Of a stretch of 64,000 nucleotides of DNA, positions 8,095 through 16,870 are shown in pieces (position 1 is the first letter of the stretch; the number at the start of each line of letters is the position of its first letter). The notes under the pieces are model-generated. The model was not told where the DNA came from. It made no database searches and worked only from the letters and a program-made list of their open reading frames with translations. The DNA is taken from NCBI GenBank assembly GCA_047639675.1, contig JBLIOI010000010.1, positions 3,137-67,136 of the forward strand. The letters run 5' to 3'. The position numbers were made by a program, and so were the translations under genes. Source of the stretch: JABACD01 sp047639675. GTDB taxonomy: Bacteria > Planctomycetota > UBA1135 > GCA-002686595.

Positions 8095-11000
8095 CTAGCT
8101 CGACAGTTCTAGACTCTGATTGGCGGGCAGTTCGTCCTCGCGGTCGCTTATTGGTGGCTCTTTGGTAAGCCCGAGGAGTCGTAAAATATCGTCGAGGATC
8201 AAATAGCCTGCAGGGACGAAGACCAATGTGATTGCCGTTGAGAAGATCACACCGTAGGCCAACGTGATCGCCATCGGAATCAGGAACTGAGCTTGAACGC
8301 TCGTCTCGAACATCAAGGGCGTCAAGCCAGCAAAGGTCGTTAGCGAAGTCAGGAGGATCGGGCGGAAGCGTTGTACGCCAGCGTTCCGAATTGCATCGAG
8401 CAGGTTTCCGCCTTGATTGCGATGGTGATTGATGTAATCCACCAAGACCAAAGAGTCGTTGACCACCACGCCAGTCAGCGCGACGATTCCGACGAGGGAC
8501 AAGACAGACAAGTCATGGTCCATCAAAATGTGTCCAAGCACCGCGCCGATGACTCCGAAGGGTACGGCGGTCATGACAATGGCCGGCTGGATGTACGACT
8601 TGAACGGGATTGCCATCAATGCATAGATGACCAGCATGGCGACCACGGCCAGCCTGGCCAACGTGCTCATTGCTTGTCGTAGCTCTGCACTCTGCCCTTC
8701 AACCGACCAAGAGACGCTTGGGTGGCGACTTATGATCGTGGCTAACGGTCCAGCCTCCAGCGCTGAGAGAACATCACCATTAGTGGTGATCTGATCATTC
8801 AAGTCACTTGATACGGTCACGACTCGGTTGCGGTCAGAGCGTGAGATACTTGCGTAGCCTCGTCCCATCGAAGCAACGGCAACTTGTGAGAAGGGCACTT
8901 CGCTACCCTGCGGCGTGCGGATCCGCATTTGTTCCAGTGTGTGAAGAGCTCGCCTGTCTTCGAGCGGGTAACGCACCATGACTTTGACGTCGTTGCGACC
9001 GCGCTGAATCCGTTGCACTTCTTCGCCGTAGAACCCTTGGCGAACCTGTCTTGCGAGGTCAGCTAGCGTTAGGCCGAGTGCTTCTGCCGAGGGCAGAATT
9101 TCCAACAGAATTTCCTGCTTGCCGCCACGGAAGGAATCAGAAATGTCATAGACGCCGGGCAGGCCTTTAAGGACTCCCTTGAGGTCGTCGGCGGCCGCGC
9201 GTAATTCGGCCACATCATTACCCGCGAATTGAATGGAGAAGGAATCTCCACCGCCCATGACGTCCGCGGTGAAAACTAATTCGACTGCGCCAGGAATCGG
9301 TCCGCATAGAGAGCGCCAACGCTCAACCAATTCTTCGGTCGTGAGGTCTTCGCGCTCCTCTGTCGGAATCAACTCAACGATGATCTCACCCAAGTGAGTG
9401 CCCGTGGTTGATCCGGCTGCAGCGCTACCATTCTGTTGTTGGGCCTTAAAGGGCTGCTCGCCCGTGGAGGTTACATAGTGGCGAACGACATCTTCCCCGG
9501 AGCGCTCTTCGCGCACTTGCTCGCGCAAAATACGGGCGGCTTCCTCGATGCGTGCGACTGCTTCTTCTGTCACCTCGGGGGCTGTGCCAAGAGGCATGGT
9601 GAGTTGCGCTGCCACCAAATCGCCCGAGATTTTGGGGAAGTCAACGAAGCGAACGAACCCGCCGCTGACCAATCCAATGGTAAGCAGAAGTACCGAGATC
9701 GTTACAGCATGAGTGAGGTAGCGCCAACGCAGACAGAAGTCGAGGAAGGGTTGGTAGATTCGTGAGGCCGTGAATTCGAGTCCGAATTCGCACCGAGATT
9801 GAAACTTGACCCACCAACTGAAGGGCGGGTACTTCGACAAACGCGTTGTCCACTCTCCGCCATGCGCCAGGTGCGCAGGCAAGATGATCTTCGATTCAGC
9901 CCAGGAGAAGAGCAATATCGGAATCACCGCCAAGGGGAAGACACCGAAGAACTTGCCGAACAGTCCAGGTAAGTCAAGCATCGGCGCAAAGGCAACGACT
10001 GTGGTCATCACAGCGAAGGTCACCGGGATGGCGACTCGGTTCGTTCCTTTAATCGTGGCATCCTTTTGGTTGGGGTTCTTCTTTTGCTCTGTGAAAATGC
10101 TCTCGCCGATAACGATCGCATCATCAACCACGATTCCAAGCACCAAGATGAACGCGAAGAGCGACAGCATGTTGATTGACACGCCCAAGCTCGGCATCAG
10201 CCACAAGGCGCCCATGAAGGAGATCGGGATTCCGGCCGTAATCCAAAAAGCCAGGCGAAAGCGCAGGAAGAGTGCAAGCACCGCAAAGACCAAGAATAGT
10301 CCCTGGAATCCGTTCTTGGTGAGCAAACTCAGTCGTCCCTGCAACAGCACTGATGAATCCGAGTAGGTCGTGAGAGATATGCCCTCGACCATTCGCGGTT
10401 GTGCTTCCTCGATGTAGTCGCGAACCTTCTGGGCGACGGTCAGGGCGTTTTCGTCGCCCACGCTGAAAACTTGCGCTTGAACCATCGGGACACCGTTGAA
10501 CTTTGCGCTCTGTGAAGTGTCGGCGAATCCGTCAATGATGGTCGCGATGTCACCGAGCAGTATGCGACTGCCATCGGGATTGGTGAGCAGCACAAGATCG
10601 CGGAAGTCTTCGCCTTCGTACGCTTGACCCTTTGCGCGCAAGAGCACTTCTCCGCTGGAGGTCTTGAGCGTCCCCGCAGATAGATCAAGCGAACTGCTCC
10701 GAACCGCATTGGCCAGGTCGTCAAAGGTCATTCCGTAGCGGCGCAGGGTGCTCTCCGATACCTCGATGGAGATCTCGTAGGGGCGTGCGCTGACGAGAGA
10801 TACCTGGCTTATGCCATCGATAGCGCTCAGTTCGTCGCGGACTTGTTCACCGATGCGCTTGAGTGATCCCTCGTCCGTATGACCAGAGATCGCCACGTTG
10901 ATCACCTGCTTGCGCATCAAGATCTCCTCGATGATAGGCTGCTCGGCTAGCTCTGGGAAGGTCGAGATAGCGTTGACGCGTGTCTTGACCATGTCCATAA

Positions 11001-11313
11001 CGGTGCTGGCCTCAGCTCCCCGTTGCAGTTGAATCGTAACCGCGCCATAGCCTTCCACCGCGGTAGAGGTGACGCGCTTGACGCCATCGATGGCATGCAC
11101 CTCTTCCTCGATCCTAATGCAGATTGCCTGTTCGACCTCTTCGGGCGCCGCACCAGGAAAGGGCACTGTTACCGAAATCATGTCGAGGGCAAACTCGGGG
11201 AAGAGTTCCATCTTGACAGTCGAGTAGGTCAATCCTCCGCCGACCAGCATCACGATCATGACCAGGTTAGCCGCGACTGGGTTGTTGACGAACCACGCTA
11301 CGATACCCTTCAT
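8095..11313 (-). CDS. RND-family efflux transporter, inner-membrane permease
   Basis: The 1072-aa protein has the RND layout: a first membrane helix (NPVAANLVMIVMLVGGG), a large periplasmic loop, a helix bundle near the middle containing the proton-relay region (LGIVVDDAIVIGE), a second large loop and a C-terminal helix bundle (VGIVALTGVVVNDSLVLVDY). The porter pattern ELFPEFALDMISVTVPFPGA resembles the AcrB/MexF/HAE-1 group and its relatives. It exports small hydrophobic compounds or metals with the adaptor and outer-membrane factor encoded immediately upstream. The start overlaps the adaptor stop by ATGA (11310-11313), indicating translational coupling. The substrate cannot be deduced from sequence. 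Confidence 0.93.
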   Translation of the reverse strand: MKGIVAWFVNNPVAANLVMIVMLVGGGLTYSTVKMELFPEFALDMISVTVPFPGAAPEEVEQAICIRIEEEVHAIDGVKRVTSTAVEGYGAVTIQLQRGAEASTVMDMVKTRVNAISTFPELAEQPIIEEILMRKQVINVAISGHTDEGSLKRIGEQVRDELSAIDGISQVSLVSARPYEISIEVSESTLRRYGMTFDDLANAVRSSSLDLSAGTLKTSSGEVLLRAKGQAYEGEDFRDLVLLTNPDGSRILLGDIATIIDGFADTSQSAKFNGVPMVQAQVFSVGDENALTVAQKVRDYIEEAQPRMVEGISLTTYSDSSVLLQGRLSLLTKNGFQGLFLVFAVLALFLRFRLAFWITAGIPISFMGALWLMPSLGVSINMLSLFAFILVLGIVVDDAIVIGESIFTEQKKNPNQKDATIKGTNRVAIPVTFAVMTTVVAFAPMLDLPGLFGKFFGVFPLAVIPILLFSWAESKIILPAHLAHGGEWTTRLSKYPPFSWWVKFQSRCEFGLEFTASRIYQPFLDFCLRWRYLTHAVTISVLLLTIGLVSGGFVRFVDFPKISGDLVAAQLTMPLGTAPEVTEEAVARIEEAARILREQVREERSGEDVVRHYVTSTGEQPFKAQQQNGSAAAGSTTGTHLGEIIVELIPTEEREDLTTEELVERWRSLCGPIPGAVELVFTADVMGGGDSFSIQFAGNDVAELRAAADDLKGVLKGLPGVYDISDSFRGGKQEILLEILPSAEALGLTLADLARQVRQGFYGEEVQRIQRGRNDVKVMVRYPLEDRRALHTLEQMRIRTPQGSEVPFSQVAVASMGRGYASISRSDRNRVVTVSSDLNDQITTNGDVLSALEAGPLATIISRHPSVSWSVEGQSAELRQAMSTLARLAVVAMLVIYALMAIPFKSYIQPAIVMTAVPFGVIGAVLGHILMDHDLSVLSLVGIVALTGVVVNDSLVLVDYINHHRNQGGNLLDAIRNAGVQRFRPILLTSLTTFAGLTPLMFETSVQAQFLIPMAITLAYGVIFSTAITLVFVPAGYLILDDILRLLGLTKEPPISDREDELPANQSLELSS

Positions 11314-12506
11314 TGTTTCGGTCCTACCGAGTTGCTGTCCGCGACGTCGCTACCCAGATCACGAACGAGCATGCCGTTTGTGACTATCTCCAAGGGAGAG
11401 ACCACGACACGCGTTCCTTCAGGAATCTCGGCACGCAATATGACTCGATCGCGCTCCCGCCGAATGACGTTTGCTGGAACAAAACGCAGGCGGTCTTCTT
11501 GGTCGAGGGCGTAGAGCTGCTCGCCATCGCGCAGCGCGCTGCGCGGAAACTGCATTACGTTTTCTAGTACGTGGCCGCTTATCTGGCCATCAACGAACAT
11601 CCCCAGAGCGAGGGGGACTTCCTGCTCAGGTCGCTTGCGCCCGTAAGGATCTTCCACCTGGGCAACGGCCATCACCATGCGCGTCTTCATGTCGATCTCG
11701 CCCTCGGTGCGTACGATTCGCGCGTCCCAAGAGCGTCGCTTGCCAGCGAAAATGGCGCTCAGCTCAACTCTTGCTCGGCTCTCGGCATTTTCGCTCGGTG
11801 CACCAAAAGGAAGCGTCAAGAACTCCAGCTCATTGTCCGGTAGGGGCAGGCGTACTTCAGCAATGTCCGTTGCGTAGAGCATGGCGACGGCAGAACCGCG
11901 CGCCACAAATTGTCCCAGGTCGACGGATTTATTTCGGACGCGGCCGCCAAAGGGCGCAAGTAGTTTGGTGCGTTCCAGATCGCGTAGCGCACGCTCTTTC
12001 ATCGCCGTGGCGGCGGCCAATGATGCCTTGGCTTCTGCAATCTGCGGTTCGTGCAAGGTCAGGGAGCTAGCTTCGCCCTCTCCCATCCGTTCCCACTCAT
12101 TGCGCGCCACGTCTGCATCTGCTTCCTCTTCTTTGAGTCGACGCTGAGCGCGAGCTACGTCGAGCTCTGCTTGCGCAGTTGCGAGTTCATAGTCACGCGG
12201 GTCGATCTCAAGCAAGATTTCACCTTCGTCAAAGAAGCCACCACTGATCAGGCTCTTGGAGACGAAAGTTACGCGGCCACTGACTTCGACCACCATCTGG
12301 CTCTCGGTCCTTGGAATTACCGTCCCTTGGCTCGAAACGATCACGCGATAATCGGTGAGCTTTGCGGGGATTGTGGTCACGATGGGGCGTGGAATCACCG
12401 GCGGCTCGGATTGCGGGATCACCCGGCTGTTTGCTAGATGTTTGGCCGCGAAGGCTCCGCAAATCAAAACGACGACGGGCAGCAGGAATTTAAGGAAGGT
12501 CTTCAT
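11310..12506 (-). CDS. RND efflux periplasmic adaptor (membrane fusion protein)
   Basis: This 398-aa HlyD/AcrA-type adaptor starts with a membrane anchor (FLKFLLPVVVLICGAFAAKHLA). It then has a lipoyl/biotinyl-like half (SGRVTFVSKSLISGGFFDEG), an alpha-helical hairpin rich in Ala/Glu/Arg (about 115-175), the second lipoyl half (LAPFGGRVRNKSVDLGQFV) and beta-barrel and membrane-proximal domains. It bridges the RND permease to the outer-membrane channel. The gene overlaps both neighbours by four bases (ATGA), upstream with the outer-membrane factor and downstream with the permease. Confidence 0.92.
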   Translation of the reverse strand: MKTFLKFLLPVVVLICGAFAAKHLANSRVIPQSEPPVIPRPIVTTIPAKLTDYRVIVSSQGTVIPRTESQMVVEVSGRVTFVSKSLISGGFFDEGEILLEIDPRDYELATAQAELDVARAQRRLKEEEADADVARNEWERMGEGEASSLTLHEPQIAEAKASLAAATAMKERALRDLERTKLLAPFGGRVRNKSVDLGQFVARGSAVAMLYATDIAEVRLPLPDNELEFLTLPFGAPSENAESRARVELSAIFAGKRRSWDARIVRTEGEIDMKTRMVMAVAQVEDPYGRKRPEQEVPLALGMFVDGQISGHVLENVMQFPRSALRDGEQLYALDQEDRLRFVPANVIRRERDRVILRAEIPEGTRVVVSPLEIVTNGMLVRDLGSDVADSNSVGPKQ

Positions 12507-13945
12507 CGTGAGGAGGGGGCTGTACTGGTCGGTTCGGCGTCAAAACCGCCACCAAGGGCCAGGTAGAGGTCAACGCGCCTGTCGAGTTGTTCGCGACGAG
12601 CGCTGATCCAGGCGCTCTGATTGTTGAAGGCGGAGCTGCGGGCGCTAAGCATCGTGAGGATGTCTTGGCGTCCGGCGTAGTAGCGGTCTTCCGCCAGGCT
12701 CTGCGCGCCTGAAGCATATTCAGCAGCGAGCGCTAGTTGTTGTTCACGCAAGACCAAGCTCTCTTCCACCGCGAAGGCGGTCTCGACCTCAAGGAAGGCT
12801 TGCAAGATCGCTTGTCCGTACTGAGCTAGAGTTGCGCGCACGTTCGCATCTTCCAAGTCAATGTTGGCATCGAGTCGTCCGCCTTGGAAAATCGGCTGTG
12901 TAAATGATCCGGCCAAACTCCAAATGCTGAAGTCATCGTCGAATAAGTCGCCCGTTCCCGCTCCGCGACGGCCGACGCTGGCGTTCAGACCAATACTGGG
13001 CCAGAGGTCCTTGCGCGCGGCGTAAAGGTAGTAGTCGTTGGACTTGAGTTCTTGCCGAGCGGCCGCGAGATCAGGTCTGCGTTGCAAGAGCTCCGAAGGC
13101 AAGCCAACGGGTACCATTCCCGGCAAGGCAGGCAAGCTTGCACTCGCTTCTAATTCTCCCGCGGGATAGTCACCCATGAGGATTTCAAGCTCGCGTTGCA
13201 CGCGCTCGAGGGTTTCCAAGTAGCTGCTGTGCTGCGCTTCGGCGCTCGCGAGCTGGACTTCCGACAAGCGCAAATCGAGGGCGGGAGAGCGACCACTACG
13301 GAAGCGTTCGCGCAGGACTTCTGTCGATTGCGCAGTACTGCGGACTCGTTCGGCCGCCAAGTCTCGTTGGAGGCCTAGCTCGCAAAGTGCGAGCCAGGTC
13401 TTCACAGCTTGGCCAGCGAGCGAAAGGCGGACGCCGTACCAAAGCGCTTCATTCGCCGCATAGGTGGCCTCAGCACCCTTTACGCGAGCGTCGAGTTTGC
13501 CCCACAGGTCAAGTTCCCAGCCGACATCGAAGGAGACGCCGTAACTATTGGTGGTGAAGCTGAGCACATCACTATCGCCACCTGGAGTGGGGAAACCGAC
13601 GATGTTCTGTCGTTGGCGTCCGGCGTTACCACCTACGCTGGCCGTCGGTAAAGTCTGCGCTCCAGCAATGCGCGCCTGAGCACTCGCCGCTTGCAGGCGA
13701 GCGGTAGCTGCTTGCAAGTCATAGTTCTGTGCGAGAACTTCATCGACAACTTTCGTCAATTGCGAGTCGCCAAAGTCTTCCCACCAACGCTCGAGATCCG
13801 GAACGGCTTCCGTTTCTTCTAGCGCGTTCCAAGCCTCCGGAACCTCCAACGGAACTTCCTGGTCGTAGTCCCGCTGTTGGGGTGCATGACAAGCGCACAG
13901 GACTGCGAGGGTCGCAATGGATAAGTGATAAATTCGATGTGTCAT
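12503..13945 (-). CDS. Outer-membrane efflux lipoprotein, NodT/TolC family
   Basis: The 480-aa protein begins with a lipoprotein signal ending LCA-C (residues about 14-19), as in NodT/OprM factors. Two repeated helical hairpin regions follow, with typical blocks: VDEVLAQNYDLQAATARL, SYGVSFDVGWELDLWGK, LLQRRPDLAAARQEL (the RPDL signature) and QPIFQGGRLDANI. It forms the trimeric channel for the RND pump. It overlaps the tetR stop and the adaptor start by ATGA on each side, giving a tightly coupled tetR-channel-adaptor-pump order. Confidence 0.92.
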   Translation of the reverse strand: MTHRIYHLSIATLAVLCACHAPQQRDYDQEVPLEVPEAWNALEETEAVPDLERWWEDFGDSQLTKVVDEVLAQNYDLQAATARLQAASAQARIAGAQTLPTASVGGNAGRQRQNIVGFPTPGGDSDVLSFTTNSYGVSFDVGWELDLWGKLDARVKGAEATYAANEALWYGVRLSLAGQAVKTWLALCELGLQRDLAAERVRSTAQSTEVLRERFRSGRSPALDLRLSEVQLASAEAQHSSYLETLERVQRELEILMGDYPAGELEASASLPALPGMVPVGLPSELLQRRPDLAAARQELKSNDYYLYAARKDLWPSIGLNASVGRRGAGTGDLFDDDFSIWSLAGSFTQPIFQGGRLDANIDLEDANVRATLAQYGQAILQAFLEVETAFAVEESLVLREQQLALAAEYASGAQSLAEDRYYAGRQDILTMLSARSSAFNNQSAWISARREQLDRRVDLYLALGGGFDAEPTSTAPSSR

Positions 13946-14592
13946 GAGGAGGGCAGCGTTTTGGACTCATCAGGCGCTGGTGCGCACAAAGCCGCCGCTA
14001 GGAAGGAAACAATATGCTTCAAGACGCGCTCCTGATAGGCGGGCTCTAGTGACTGCTCGCCGCCGTCCAGGAAGTTGTGGGGGTCGAGCATCGTTCCGAG
14101 TAGCACACCGATGGCGCAGTTGATGCGCCACATGGATTCGCGTTCGGGAAGCGGGGGGAGAACTCCGTGCAAGGCGGCCAAGAAACGCTCGGAGGTCTTC
14201 TGGAAGATCTCGCTTAAATCGTCTGTGTGCGCGGTCTTTGCGCTCGTCAAGCGTCCGATGACTTGCACCAACTGGCTGGCGGCACCGGGATCGCTGAACC
14301 GTAAGCGTAGGATTGGCCCGACCAAAGCTTCGAGCACCTGTTCAAGGCTCGGTTCGCCAAGGGCCTCGAGTTCGTCGAGGAGGGCTAGCCGTTCCGCATT
14401 AATGGTGTCGAAGCGGCGCACGATCAAGGCGCGAAAGAGCCCTTCCTTGGATCCGAAGTGATAATTGACCGCGGCCAGGTTCACTTCCGCGAGTTTGGTC
14501 AGCTCGCGCATCGACGTGTCGGCGAATCCATACTCTGTGTAGAGATCCTCGGCAGCATCGAGAATGCGGTCTTTGGTGGTTTTTGAGGTCAT
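13942..14592 (-). CDS. TetR-family transcriptional regulator of the efflux operon
   Basis: The 216-aa product starting at ATG 14592 has an N-terminal TetR helix-turn-helix: KDRILDAAEDLYTEYGFADTS, then MRELTKLAEVNLAAVNYHFGSKEGLF. The C-terminal two thirds form the ligand-binding helical domain (CecR/YbiH-like character). An in-frame upstream codon exists at 14643, but it would place the operator palindromes inside the gene, so 14592 is preferred. Being first in the operon and coupled to the channel gene, it probably represses its own transcript and is relieved by a pump substrate. Confidence 0.88.
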   Translation of the reverse strand: MTSKTTKDRILDAAEDLYTEYGFADTSMRELTKLAEVNLAAVNYHFGSKEGLFRALIVRRFDTINAERLALLDELEALGEPSLEQVLEALVGPILRLRFSDPGAASQLVQVIGRLTSAKTAHTDDLSEIFQKTSERFLAALHGVLPPLPERESMWRINCAIGVLLGTMLDPHNFLDGGEQSLEPAYQERVLKHIVSFLAAALCAPAPDESKTLPSS

Positions 14593-14609
14593 GGGGCGCT
14601 CTATTGGTA

Positions 14610-14639
14610 AAACGTTCGTTTGAATCATACGTTTGATTC
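14610..14639. promoter_or_regulatory. Double palindrome upstream of tetR: candidate operator
   Basis: Two adjacent inverted repeats lie 17 bp upstream of the tetR start. The first is the perfect palindrome AAACGTTCGTTT at 14610-14621; the second has perfect 6-bp arms GAATCA and TGATTC around TACGTT at 14622-14639. Both contain an ACGTT core. Position and symmetry fit a TetR autoregulatory operator, possibly for two dimers. The divergent sigma-factor gene starts 105 bp away, so the site could affect it too. Binding is inferred. Confidence 0.6.
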
Positions 14640-14743
14640 GCAAGCTCGCAAGGGCTAGTTCCAGGGAAGTTGAGTGACAGTCGTCTCTACGAACTCAGAG
14701 AATCTCCTCAGCGGACCCGGAGCGTGCCGCGTACCTCTTGCGA

Positions 14744-15334
14744 ATGAACGACGGATCCACACCTCTCGCCGCCGAATGGCCCCTGATTCAGGGGGTGCTC
14801 AGTGGTGATCCAGCGGCCCTCGATACCTGGTACCGCAGCGAGCATCCACTCGTTTGGCGCCTAGCATTGGGAGTCCTGCTGCGAGCGGAGGAGGCTGAGG
14901 ATCTAGCGCAGGAAGCCATGCTCAAACTCCATGACAAGCTCGATCGGTGGGATCCAAAGAGACCTTATAAGCAGTGGCGTAACACGCTGGTGTTGAATCT
15001 CTGTCGGGATCGGTTGCGCCGAACGGGCGCACGGGAGCGCGCGGAGAGTGCAGCGGCGCAAGATGCGTTGCAGCAACCCTTGCCGGATCCGTCACAGCAA
15101 TTGGAACAGATTGAGTTGCGCCGCCTGCTGGGCATGGCGCTTGGACAGCTCAGCGCTCGCGAACGCGAAGCCTTTGTGCTGCGGGAGTTGGAGGGTAACT
15201 CCAGCGAACACGTTGCAGAAGTCATGGGAATCGAAGTCAGCAGCATGCGATCACTCCTGACTCTAGCGCGCCGCCGCATGCGCGAGTTCCTCGGTGTGCG
15301 TGCGCTCGAATTCATGGGGGAGGACCATGTCTGA
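14744..15334 (+). CDS. ECF-type RNA polymerase sigma factor
   Basis: The 196-aa product has region 2 (about residues 15-90, with AEEAEDLAQEAMLKLHDKLDRWDP and FxxWxxxLVLNLCRDRLRR-like sequence) and region 4 (about 130-185, with LSAREREAFVLRELEGNSSEHVAEVMGI then SSMRSLLTLARRRMREFL). This is the standard two-domain ECF sigma-70 layout. ATG 14744 is preferred to an in-frame TTG at 14738. The stop overlaps the next start by eight bases, so the downstream membrane protein is probably its anti-sigma factor. Confidence 0.9.
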   Translation: MNDGSTPLAAEWPLIQGVLSGDPAALDTWYRSEHPLVWRLALGVLLRAEEAEDLAQEAMLKLHDKLDRWDPKRPYKQWRNTLVLNLCRDRLRRTGARERAESAAAQDALQQPLPDPSQQLEQIELRRLLGMALGQLSAREREAFVLRELEGNSSEHVAEVMGIEVSSMRSLLTLARRRMREFLGVRALEFMGEDHV

Positions 15335-15845
15335 TCACGACGAACAAGAGCGGGTTGAGAATGCTGAGATGCGCAACCTTTGGAATCAGTTGAAAGCTCC
15401 GGACGCAACTCCGGAAACCTTTGACAAAGAGACGCAAGCCGCCGTGGATTGGATGCGTGCAGCTTGGACAGAGTTGGAAGCGCCGGAAGTCAAGCTCCCC
15501 GCGCGCCTGCGCTTCCGGTTGTTACGTAGCAGAAGAAGGTGGCTACTCCCCATCGCTACAGCAGCTGCAGCCTTGGTGTTGTTCGCTTGGCCTACAGAGC
15601 CCACAGCGCGGCACGAACCTGAAGAACCCGTCGAGATCCTTGCCAGAGTTGATTCGCCCGAAATTCACGATGAGGCGCCGCCCACTAGCGCGCCCAAAAC
15701 CACAATCACATCCGCGCGCCATTCGCGCTTTGATGAAGAGCGTAATGCGATCGTCATGGAGCACGGAAAGGTGCGACTGATTCTGCTCACTGCGATCGAA
15801 GACGCACCGACCATCCCAAACTCTGCACCTCTTGAGGACTCCTAG
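15327..15845 (+). CDS. Single-span membrane protein, putative anti-sigma factor
   Basis: The 172-aa protein begins inside the sigma gene (ATG 15327, overlap to 15334). Residues 1-60 are acidic and soluble, followed by a basic stretch (RLLRSRRRW) and one membrane segment (about 66-82, LLPIATAAAALVLFAWP). The rest is a Pro/Glu/Thr-rich extracytoplasmic tail. This orientation, with a cytoplasmic N-terminal part and one span right after an ECF sigma gene, is typical of anti-sigma factors, but no zinc-binding HxxxCxxC motif is present. The function is inferred from arrangement and topology. Confidence 0.6.
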   Translation: MSDHDEQERVENAEMRNLWNQLKAPDATPETFDKETQAAVDWMRAAWTELEAPEVKLPARLRFRLLRSRRRWLLPIATAAAALVLFAWPTEPTARHEPEEPVEILARVDSPEIHDEAPPTSAPKTTITSARHSRFDEERNAIVMEHGKVRLILLTAIEDAPTIPNSAPLEDS

Positions 15846-15848
15846 ATC

Positions 15849-16859
15849 ATGTTACTGAAGACCCTACTTACCTGTTTACTCGCCCTCTCCGTAACGACTC
15901 CTACGCCCGCCGTGGCGCAGGGAACTGAGCAAAGCGATGACCTCGTCGTCGAGTTCTACTCTCCTAAAACAGCAAGCGTGGACGTGCTCTTTCGGGCGGC
16001 GCAGCGAGTGATCTCGGGAGTGGCTGCTGATGGCCAGTTCACTGGCTCCCCAACCCTGCAGACCTACGGTGAACTGATTCTGCTTCAGTCGAGGATGGCC
16101 GACCTGAGCCGAGTTGTTGCTATCTTGAAGCGCCTGGATGAGAACTATCAAAAGGCAGGGAAGGCCAAACCGATGGGTATGGTGGATTGGCAGTACAGGC
16201 CGCATCATGTATCCATCGATTCCGTCAAGTCTGGCCTTCGGCACTTGGACATCACCAACATCCGTACAAATAAGGCAGCGTTCCAAGACGCAGGAAGTGG
16301 CCTCCATGGCCTGGAGATCAGCTACATCATGGAAACCGGACTGGTCTTGATGCGTGGCCATACCGCGGAAATTGATCTGGCGAAGGCCATCCTGAAGACC
16401 ATGGACGTCCAACAGCCCAAGTTGATGTTGACTTGCTATTTCGTTCAGGGGACGAGCGGAGAAAGCAGCGCCTCTCTTCCCAAAGAACTCGTGGAGGGGC
16501 TCAGCGCCCTCGTTCCTTCGGAGGGCTTTGAAATGCTCTCGATGGGGCTTCTGCCCTCCGATGCAAGCCGCGCAGTTCAGTTCTCCGTGGACCTCGACCG
16601 CAACCAGGGATCCTTCGAATTGGAACTTGATCCCGGTTCTTTTGATCCCGAGAGCGGGGAGTTGTCATTCAAATCCATCGATTTCGAAATGCAGTTGATG
16701 ACGCAATCCCCACAACAGAAGAAGGTGGGTAGCCTAGGCAGCGCGGCTAGACGTAGTTTCAGAACAAGCGCAATTGTCAAGCCGGAGCAGTACACAGTGC
16801 TCGGCGCCGTTGGCGCCAACCCGGTCTTCGTCGTCGTCAAGTTGACGCTAATGAAGTAG
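15849..16859 (+). CDS. Exported secretin-like protein
   Basis: The 336-aa product has a clear signal peptide (LLTCLLALSVTTPTPAVA, cleaved before QG). Residues about 30-200 contain two secretin-N-like repeats: one around DVLFRAAQRVISGV to ILKRLDENY, the next around VDSVKSGLRHLDI to AKAILKTMDVQQPKLML. The last part (PEQYTVLGAVGANPVFVVVKLTL) resembles the end of short secretin-related proteins. It starts 3 bp after the putative anti-sigma gene and is probably in the same transcript. A full outer-membrane secretin would be longer, so it may be a small periplasmic secretin-N protein rather than a channel. Confidence 0.5.
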   Translation: MLLKTLLTCLLALSVTTPTPAVAQGTEQSDDLVVEFYSPKTASVDVLFRAAQRVISGVAADGQFTGSPTLQTYGELILLQSRMADLSRVVAILKRLDENYQKAGKAKPMGMVDWQYRPHHVSIDSVKSGLRHLDITNIRTNKAAFQDAGSGLHGLEISYIMETGLVLMRGHTAEIDLAKAILKTMDVQQPKLMLTCYFVQGTSGESSASLPKELVEGLSALVPSEGFEMLSMGLLPSDASRAVQFSVDLDRNQGSFELELDPGSFDPESGELSFKSIDFEMQLMTQSPQQKKVGSLGSAARRSFRTSAIVKPEQYTVLGAVGANPVFVVVKLTLMK

Positions 16860-16870
16860 CGAGTGTCTCG

